Shown in pieces: positions 56,985-64,000 of a stretch of DNA of 64,000 bases. Position numbers and translations under genes: made by a program. Position 1 is the stretch's first letter. Each line of letters starts with the position of its first letter. Source of the DNA: Ochotona curzoniae (lineage: Eukaryota; Chordata; Mammalia; Lagomorpha; Ochotonidae); the NCBI RefSeq assembly GCF_017591425.1, contig NW_024466512.1:14449001-14513000 (forward strand). The letters are read 5' to 3'. The notes beneath the pieces were generated by a model. It worked only from the letters and a program-made list of their open reading frames with translations, was not told the origin of the DNA and made no database searches.

Positions 56985-57240
56985 ATTTTTAAAAATTCGT
57001 TTGAAAGTCAGAATCTCTGAAGGAGAGATGGAAGAAATCTCATATTTGCAGGGCCAGGCTGAAACCAGGATCCAAGAGCTTCTTCTAGTTTTCCCATGTG
57101 GGTGCAGTATCCCAAGGACCTGAGCCCTTCTCTGCTCTTTTCCCAAGAAAATTAGGGGGTTGAATTAGAAGCAGTGCTGCCAGGGCTCAAACCAGAGCCT
57201 GTATGAGATGACAGCACTACTAAAGGTAACAACCCAATTT
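56985..57240 (-). mobile_element. Old CSINE (minus)
   Basis: 'gtttgaaagtcagaatctctgaaggagagatgg', 'aggctgaaaccaggatccaagagcttcttc', 'cccatgtgggtgcagtatcccaaggacctgag', 'gttgaattagaagcagtgctgccagggctcaaacc' are reverse CSINE landmarks in order. Confidence 0.62.
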
Positions 57241-57244
57241 TTAT

Positions 57245-58030
57245 GTTTTCTTATACCTCAAAAAAAAAATCATGGCTACTTAATTTGCTGCAATGGGACC
57301 TATATAGACTGCCAATTTCTATGGCGTTAAGTACTTGGAGGTCCATGTAACAATCCAGGACAGATGGGCCATCCTGCTGCCTGAATTCATCAGGAAAAGC
57401 AGTCACACACAGAAACTCCATCCTGCCTGGGGCCTGCTCTCCACAGTTGTCTGTCACCGCCTTTGCAGCCAGTGGAAAAGGGAAGATGGAAATTCATAGC
57501 AAGAGGTTCTTTTTTAAATGAGGAACAGAGAACTTGCACCCATCATTCTTAACTCACACACCAGCGGAGAGAACTCAATGACACCAAAGGATCACTGGGA
57601 CTGGGACATGCCGTCCCTCTCTGGGTACCCACTTTTACGTTCAGGAAACATGGTGAATAGATTGCAGTGGAAGAAGAAACATTAGCAGCAGAGGGCTGCT
57701 TGTAGAGGCCTAGGACACTTAATTGACAGAAACTTTACCACTTTAAATAGAGATAGGATATACAAATTGGATTCTTTCACACTCTCATGTGCTTTTTGAA
57801 GCTGAGATCTTCGTGGTGTCTCACACCAGAAAGCTAAGAAAACATCTGGGACATGAATAATTAGGTGGATGAATAAGGAACAGAAATATTACTTAGACCC
57901 AAGTCTGGCTCAGGTCTGGGCTTCTTTGGAGATCATATTTCAAAATATTTACAGGGTTCTTCTACCCTTGTTATCATTTAAATTGCTTCTGAACAAATAG
58001 AATATTTTTTCATACCACCCCACAAACGTA
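57245..58030. other. No gene seen
   Basis: Unique sequence without recognised repeats or a plausible exon. Confidence 0.3.
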
Positions 58031-58034
58031 GTTG

Positions 58035-58160
58035 TTCGGTCTCCAGTTTATGAATGGCAAAATAAAAGATTAAGAAACCTAATGATTTTCAGAAAGTCAT
58101 CACTTGAAAAGACAATGCCAAATTCCGAATCAGAAGTGCCCAACTGAACCAGTTCAATTT
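58035..58160 (+). repeat. Probable MIR remnant
   Basis: 'tccagtttatgaatggcaaaataaaagattaagaaacctaatg' and 'cagaaagtcatcacttgaaaagacaatgcc…aattccgaatcagaag' loosely follow the MIR core (cattttacagatgagg…aggttaag…cccaaggtcacacagctag…ggattcgaac). Highly diverged. Confidence 0.4.
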
Positions 58161-58164
58161 TCAC

Positions 58165-59110
58165 TCAACAAAAGATTTCACAGAAGGCCAGCTATTCCAG
58201 TGCTCATTTCTGAGACGACTTGTATAACCTGCCAAAATTTCCACTCTTTTCTTTCTGTAGCTTATTGCTTTTCCAGACTACAGGAAAAGCATGACCTTGC
58301 AAAAAACTGGCTCAAGCTTCATGTAATTAGACACCTTTGCTTCAATCTCTAAAGAGAATTTTATTAAAATGTGGGAGATAACCTTATAACTCTTCAACTG
58401 GCAGCAGAACTTTTCCATCAGGGGAATGTGAGGACGAATCACAGTTCCCTGGGAGAGCAAGACAAGGTGTTCTGTAGTGATTAAGCCGAGAGTGACATGT
58501 GACAGCCTCCCACCTGGGCAAACACACTGTAGGGAGAAGAGAGCCTATTTCAAAAGGAAGGCAGCCAAAGAATCTTCTTATTTATTCGGGAATCTACGAA
58601 CTTTCTGAAAACTTCTATTGCACAGGATAGATGACAAGAATGAAAAGACGTTAAGCAACATCATATGGTGACTGGGTAATTACAAGGAACTCTTGAAGCT
58701 AAAATTCATACATGATCCTCCAGTGCAGGCACACTGACGTAATACACTGGGAAGAGGTGAGCGGTACATGGGGTAGCTTCTAAGTGGCTATAGGGCTCAG
58801 TGCTAAGAAACATGTCCATGAATCTGTTTGGGAGTCTTCTGTCTTCTAAGCCCAGATTATAATGAATAAAAATTTGAAACTCATTATTTCATACCTATAT
58901 CTTTATCAGACATAACTGATGATGATAAACATACTTTAGAATTCTTGTCAACATGGGTCAACAAAATACAATTTGAGGTGGTAAAAAAAAAGTTGTCACT
59001 CTTTTGCCCAATCAACTTTCTGAAAAATATCTCATCCAAAGAGGCAGGACCACTTTAAAGAGGAGCCCAAGAAAATGGAAATGAAAGGAAAAACCACCCT
59101 CCTGCAGATA
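58165..59110. other. No gene seen
   Basis: Unique AT-rich sequence; nothing assigned. Confidence 0.3.
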
Positions 59111-59114
59111 GGTC

Positions 59115-59219
59115 TTTCTGAAGACGGGGACATCAACCTAGTGTCCGGTTTGTTTGGGTGACAGGGTACAAGTCCATCTGCTATCTTATCCTCAGAGCCT
59201 CATCTTCAGCAATGCTTTC
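59115..59219 (+). repeat. Unexplained 105-bp repeat, copy B
   Basis: Ungapped partner of 55355-59219's first copy at 55355-55459; see that entry for the comparison. The right flank here is 'gtgcacgtatgtgtgtgcggggggccc', G-rich like the flank of copy A but not alignable to it. Confidence 0.8.
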
Positions 59220-59224
59220 AGTGC

Positions 59225-60035
59225 ACGTATGTGTGTGCGGGGGGCCCAAGGGCAGCTCCCAGCACTCTCAACTTCAAGCAAAGCCTAAAAGGCAGCTGTG
59301 GAATAGTTCCCCTAAATCTGTGTAAATAAATAACATCTTCGTCCTACAACACTTGCAGCACTGAGGGTAAGAGAAAAGGCTGCCCTTGTTTACATTCTCC
59401 TAAAACTGTCCCTAACCTGGTTGAGTCGGAGAGATGCCGAGTGCAGTCCCGTTTTCCTGTTCAAGGTCTCTTCCTCGTACCCCACCATTTTCTGCCACAT
59501 ATATCTGTTTGCCTCACAGAATTCCGACTCAACATTTTGCTTAGATCCTTCCAGTCCATTTACTCTTCTCTCCCTACAGAGAACGGCAGGTGCAAAGGCT
59601 GACAAAAAAACTGAAACTTAACAATGTCCTCTGAAACTTACGGCCTGTTTCTGCATATCACCCACAGTCTTCTCCTACACTGTGGGTGAGTTGCCAGCAT
59701 TCGGATCACTGTGTATTTGCCAGATGTAGATGCGCAGGTCCCACGTGGGATCCATAAATCAGAATCCCCACTGTACCGGGCCATTCCGAAGCACCGTTAG
59801 AACACAGAACACATTTCATCCAAGATATCTAACGCTTCTGTCTCCAAGGCTTTTTGACTCTCACATGGCACTCACTGGGTTGTTGACCAGTTTCCTAAGG
59901 CTCAGGAAAACGAAATATGCTAATGTGAAAGAAAAGGTATTGCAGCTAAACAGTACCAGGAATTAGAGAGAACAAAAGAATTCTTGGAAAACACAAGTAG
60001 TACAAACATATAAACTTGTGCCGTCACGGTGCTAT
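59225..60035. other. No gene seen
   Basis: Unique sequence. Overlapping antiparallel frames of 66-71 codons at 59390-59621 have no recognised motif. Confidence 0.3.
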
Positions 60036-60039
60036 CCTG

Positions 60040-60190
60040 GGTATGGCTATTAGCAACCTGATTTAAGTGCCATGCACATCATCATTAAAAGAATCATTCA
60101 TGAGCCCTTGTTGATTAGATTGAATGTTAATCTCTAATCGCCTTCATTTATGTTGAGCAAGAAGATACGCTCCAAGTCAACAAGAACATC
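60040..60190. promoter_or_regulatory. Candidate conserved element with near-palindrome of TAATC motifs
   Basis: Within repeat-free sequence, gattagatt (60113-60121) faces aatctctaatc (60129-60139), an inverted arrangement of bicoid/OTX-like TAATC cores around a 7-bp centre. Nearby are 'catcatcattaaaagaatcattcatgag' and 'ggctattagcaacctgattt'. Regulatory function is inference only. Confidence 0.2.
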
Positions 60191-60194
60191 ACTT

Positions 60195-60730
60195 ATAGTT
60201 TCATACTTCAAAACATGTTAAATACATGATAAAAAAAATCACCTAGAAACATAAAGGTGACTCCGTTAAGGTGACATAACTAGTAACTAGTATCTTAAAC
60301 TACTATTACACAGAGAGCGAATAACTGAGATTTTTGTTTTAATTGACCTGAAACTATCTCAAATGATCTAAAAGGAAATGTGTAAAGAGGAATAAAAGCA
60401 ACAATAAGCAATAGAAAAGATTTAAAAACACTGTCTTATGCTTTTTGCTGTTACTTGCTGATCCGCATTTATGGAGCGTTATGATCAGTATATTTGTTAA
60501 ATAGCCCCTTTCTTGCAATATTCCTCCATATTCTGTGGTTTCAGTGTTTGAAAGAGTTGTATCCTCAGAAGCCATCAAGCAGTGTAGGTCCACAGGTCAA
60601 CACTTTGGCTTTAGGTGGCCTTCATGCACCACACACACACACACACATAATTTCACACATAAAAACACAGCATTTGCCATCCTAATCTCTTCTCACAGCT
60701 GGTCATGATGTCTCTAAGAATGCATACTTG
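60195..60730. other. No gene seen; (CA)n at about 60632-60650
   Basis: AT-rich unique DNA with a short 'acacacacacacacacaca' microsatellite. Confidence 0.4.
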
Positions 60731-60732
60731 TG

Positions 60733-60775
60733 TAAGTCTGCCTATTAAATAAATGAATGAATCTCAATTTTTTGC
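60733..60775 (+). mobile_element. CSINE 3'-end scrap
   Basis: 'taagtctgcctattaaataaatgaatgaatctca' resembles an old CSINE tail. Too short to be certain. Confidence 0.3.
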
Positions 60776-60784
60776 AAGAGGATA

Positions 60785-61075
60785 AAGACGGTCAGCAATG
60801 TGGCAAATCAGGCCAAGTCATCACCTGTGGCATCAGCCTCTGAGTGCCTATTTGAGTCCCAACAGCTCCACTTCAAATCTGGTTTCCTACAAAAGCCCCT
60901 GGGAAAGCAACAGGAGATGGCCAAGTGCTTTGGCCCTGTTGCTTACATGGGAGACCAGGATGAAATTCTGGGTTGCTGGCTTTGGCTTGCTAATTGCAGC
61001 CATTTGAAGAGTAAAGCAGGTCATGGAAGACCCAATCAACTCTGTTTTTCAGATCAAAAAAAGGTCTGACACAGT
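60785..61075 (+). mobile_element. Old CSINE
   Basis: 'gtcagcaatgtggcaaatcaggccaagtcatcacctgtggcatcag', 'gagtgcctatttgagtcccaacagctccacttcaaatc', 'gggaaagcaacaggagatggcc', 'cttacatgggagaccaggatgaaattctgggttgctggc', 'gcagccatttgaagagtaaagcagg'. Confidence 0.7.
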
Positions 61076-61079
61076 AACA

Positions 61080-61970
61080 TCAAACCTGTGCCCCTTCAGT
61101 GAATGGCAGGAGACCATCTCCCAACTACTTTAAACTCACCTGGAGGGTAAGTAATACCAAAAGCTCACAGCTTCCCCAGAGCGCCCAAAACTAACCATAC
61201 AAAGTTCTGCTAGTTGAGCTAATTCATTTAACACATTAAAGACCCATTTAGATGCTGAATAGCAATTTCTATTTCTTTCAATTTTCAGGAATGTTAAAAA
61301 AAAAAGTATTTCTTACAGCTGTAACCGAGCTTCACACATCACCTGATGTGCTAGAAATTAATTATGCAGCCAGGATTTTTTGCAGCATCACAGCACAGCC
61401 CTGGGGACATGAAGATTTCCTCCCTCTGCCCACCTCCTGCACACCACAATTAGATTCAATTCCCACCTTGCCAGCACCATCAATAAGCCTCCGATTGAAA
61501 CTTTCAAAATCTACATGAATTCAGGAGCTCTATCCCATTCAGATTGCATCATCTGGGATGGTAGGATGAAATTCCCTACAATGAGGACTTAGGGAATCAT
61601 TCTGGAATGATTGGATAAATTCTATATTCTGCACTGTGATGGAGGTTACATAACTGCATGTCAAAATTTACAGAAACGTCTACTTAAAAAGAGTGAATTG
61701 TATACTTCAATAAACTTTCCCTCCTTTTATTTTTTTTCAATTTCTCCAAAATTCAGATTTTAGACCTCACACATGGAAACTATAATGTAGTAACTCAATA
61801 TGGTGAAACTCCAAAATCTATATACTTAGCAAAATCCCAATGTTGGTGGGCTTCAACATACACCGAGCTTCCTTACTCCTGTGTTCTCATAGGTGGACCA
61901 GTCAATCTCATCGCTGCCAGTTACTGCAAGGCTCCTCCTCTTATAGGCAACCCAGAATCATAAATTTACA
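61080..61970. other. No gene seen
   Basis: Unique sequence; an 88-codon frame at 61252-61518 has no recognised domain. Confidence 0.3.
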
Positions 61971-61973
61971 ACT

Positions 61974-62060
61974 TTGCATGGGTGACTTTGACACAATTAC
62001 TTCACATCTCTGGGCTTCCGTTGTATCCTCCTTATAACAAAAGGTGAAATCAAACTGAAG
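61974..62060 (-). repeat. MIR core remnant
   Basis: 'gcatgggtgactttgacacaattacttcacatctctgggcttccgttgtatcctccttataacaaaaggtgaaat' follows the MIR core ('tgaccttgggcaagtcacttaacctctctgggcctcagtttcctcatctgtaaaatgg'). Orientation is the one opposite to the 27.9-kb MIR. Confidence 0.65.
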
Positions 62061-62064
62061 GAAT

Positions 62065-62575
62065 TGGAGATGGATTTGATTATCCAGAGCACATTAAATA
62101 TCTTGGTATACTTCTGGCACTCCACAGATACTACCTGAGAAGTAGTGCATCTTTCATCCCTGATTAACCTAATATACTATGTCATAGCTCACATAAATTC
62201 ATTACTTTTTAATCCTTGTGTGACTAATTTTAGTCTCTACATACATTTATGGTCCATGTTCCCAAATAAATCTCCACCTTTTTGATGACATATATATGTA
62301 TGTGTGTGTATATGTGTGTATGTGTGTGTGTATGGCTATCCTTTAATGTAAAATGGGGTATCTTATACACTGTGGCCTTTTATCTTTGTTAGCTAGTTAG
62401 AAACTGCTAACTTAAAAAAATGTCCATCCGTCCACCCATCTCTCTCTCCTATAAGCTTTCCTGGAAAGTCCTCCATTTCCGAATAGATCCTGGAGTTAGT
62501 CAGAGCTCACTGTAAACATGAAGATTCCCAAGGTGGGGAGAAAACAGCCTGACTTAACCCGAGACTTCAGAGAAC
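62065..62575. other. No gene seen; TG/TA microsatellite at 62290-62333
   Basis: 'atatatatgtatgtgtgtgtatatgtgtgtatgtgtgtgtgtatgg' simple repeat within AT-rich DNA. Confidence 0.6.
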
Positions 62576-62579
62576 ACCT

Positions 62580-62945
62580 TGGACTGCATAAGAGATGAAC
62601 CAAAGCCACGCCCAGAGCCTGTGGAGGTGAAGATCGGAGTGCAGGGTGAAACAGGTCCAGCCCATGGCCCGCATACGGCTGCAAAACCATGTGGTCTGGC
62701 TCAACCAAAGCACCCACAGGTAAACAGCACATGTGCACCCCCCTGTGTCTCAAAGCCATCCTCTCTCCAGTAGTTACTTCTGTTGCATCAAAGCCTGTGC
62801 CAGGCCCGGAGTCTACAACACATCCCTGGAAGCCTTTGCTGAAACTCCGCCCACAGGCAACCCAAAGCCAGTGCCCATCAAAAGCAAGAGTCATGGGCAA
62901 GCCACAAACAGATGCCAGGGCCAGGTGTGCCTCATGACACAGTCC
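62580..62945. other. GC-richer block with repeated 'caaagcc…cc(a/c)g' phrases, unassigned
   Basis: Compositionally distinct from its AT-rich surroundings. Phrases such as 'ccaaagccacgcccagagcctgtgg', 'ccaaagcacccacagg', 'tcaaagcctgtgccaggcccgg', 'acccaaagccagtgcccatcaaaagc' recur. Open frames of 64-82 codons (plus) and 184 codons (minus, 62496-63050) follow the composition. The plus frames give Pro/Lys-rich peptides (PKPRPEPVEV…), but the three plus-strand frames overlap and none persists. It may be part of a repeat 3' UTR or a decayed repetitive exon. Confidence 0.35.
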
Positions 62946-62949
62946 TCCA

Positions 62950-64000
62950 TTGTTTCTATATAAATGTTTAATACTAATATTCTGTGATGTACACATACCT
63001 GCTGCCACAAGACACTTAGCTAGATCTATGAGTCCATGTTCATACTTCAATTATAACGGAAGCTAATAAGGCTACTAAGTACAGTTCACTGGATAAGTTC
63101 CAGGTAATTTTATCTTTTATGTCTTTCATATATGTATGTATGTATGCACATCTATGCCTATATGTGAACACATAAACATACCATTATTTAAATATATTTT
63201 AATGCATAAGGAACATATAAGTTCCATATATAAATATATTTTCTAACACAGTATATATAATAAGGTATAAAAATTATATCTATGTATGAATATCTGTGTG
63301 TGAATGAAAAATTTCTGTTTGGGAATTGCAATGTCATTTACAAAAGAAAAGAAGCAGAGGATTGGGGAGAAACAGTAGAAATCTAAGATTTTCTTGGTTA
63401 AGTGACTTATCCTTCTCAAGACTATTGCTCCATCTTTCTAGAAAACTAGAGAATGAGAGAAAACTATGTGAATAGAAATAAGAAACATGACACAGAAGCA
63501 CATAAAAAGTTAATTATGATGATGAACATGGCTTATTTTAACAAACACCAGGCAGTTCTTACAGGGCACAGCAACGCAATTACAAGAGTCCTGCAGCCTA
63601 GGAAACAGAAGGGAACAGGCAGAGTTTTGCAAGAGCCAATCCACGATTCACCCATTTCGTGACTTTATTTGCCATGCATCTTCCCTACACACATTCCTGG
63701 GACCTCCTTTACAGAAACGTCATTGAATTCTATTTGCCATTCATTCCCTACCATTCTCCCCGTGTGAAATGGACAGCGGTATGCTTCCTGCAAAGAGAGG
63801 CCTACTGTCTTCAATGACTTCACAGTCTGCAAATCACAACAGTGTCTCCTCCACTCACTCTATCCCTTTTCTAGTAGAATCGGCACATTTAGAAAAAAAT
63901 TGTCAGATAATAGTTATGACAATGAACATTCTTTTCATAGTTGACTTTAAACTGAGCCTGAGGCTAGCCATGTATAATGAATACAATTTATAACTAAGAG
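62950..64000. other. No gene seen; AT-rich with TATA-type simple runs
   Basis: 63120-63300 is a degenerate 'tatatgtatgtatgtatg…tatataaatatatt' low-complexity stretch. The remainder is unique AT-rich sequence with short open frames only. Confidence 0.4.

Noticed and set aside
62496..63050. 184-codon minus-strand open frame
   Set aside because: Follows the GC-rich block's composition, and plus-strand frames are open over the same bases; no recognisable domain. Kept only as a compositional finding.

Overview
This window is mammalian nuclear DNA. It has no convincing protein-coding gene and is best read as intergenic or deep-intronic, retrotransposon-rich sequence. About thirty copies or fragments of one tRNA-headed SINE recur on both strands. 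Their consensus reads roughly 'ggcctagtggctaaagtcct … catatgggcaccggttctaa … agctccctgcttgtggcctg … cttggggagtgaatcat … tctgtatatctgactttcca-ataaa-A(n)'. This is the lagomorph C-repeat (CSINE). The younger copies end in 'ttccaataaaa', where I recall rabbit copies having 'tttcaaataaataaa', so I infer a pika (Ochotona) rather than a rabbit. That species call rests on remembered family features and is not proven here.

Layout. 1-2.5 kb: unique AT-rich DNA, with an exon-like open segment at the left edge (minus strand). 2.57-3.77 kb: a rearranged L1 mosaic. 5.18-6.36 kb: a Tigger-type DNA transposon remnant and a MIR. 6.94-9.69 kb: an L1 3' UTR and three CSINEs. 9.95-13.45 kb: a degenerate sense-strand L1M carrying a CSINE and a 270-bp purine tract. 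14.8-15.46 kb: a CSINE nested in an older CSINE. 17.6-23.5 kb: CSINEs, an ancient dispersed repeat and three consecutive sense L1 fragments, one split by a young CSINE. 24-28 kb: two old CSINEs, an unassigned 100-codon open segment and a MIR. 29.67-30.2 kb: an inverted partner of the 18.6-kb ancient repeat. 31.3 kb: a weak LTR remnant. 33.5-38.3 kb: a CSINE cluster and an AT-rich motif-dense block. 41.5-42.2 kb: two back-to-back minus-strand CSINEs. 43.35-45.65 kb: a 2.27-kb insertion with a 15-bp target-site duplication, containing GC-richer tandemly repeated DNA and a nested CSINE. 47-52.9 kb: more CSINEs and an L1 with a clear 5' inversion. 55.3-62.9 kb: two copies of an unexplained 105-bp sequence, a G-rich satellite, candidate homeodomain-motif elements, Tigger and MIR scraps, and a GC-rich block near 62.6-62.9 kb.

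No genes act together here. What can be read is insertion history. CSINEs landed repeatedly in older CSINEs and in L1 bodies, and L1 copies were 5' truncated or 5' inverted on arrival. I found no CRISPR array, bacterial or viral gene cluster, tRNA or rRNA gene, or novel functional system. The most checkable leads are the 43.35-45.65 kb insertion, the paired 105-bp sequence, the two inverted L1s, the exon-like edge ORF, and three motif-dense candidate regulatory blocks. All family assignments come from remembered consensus sequences, without a database search.
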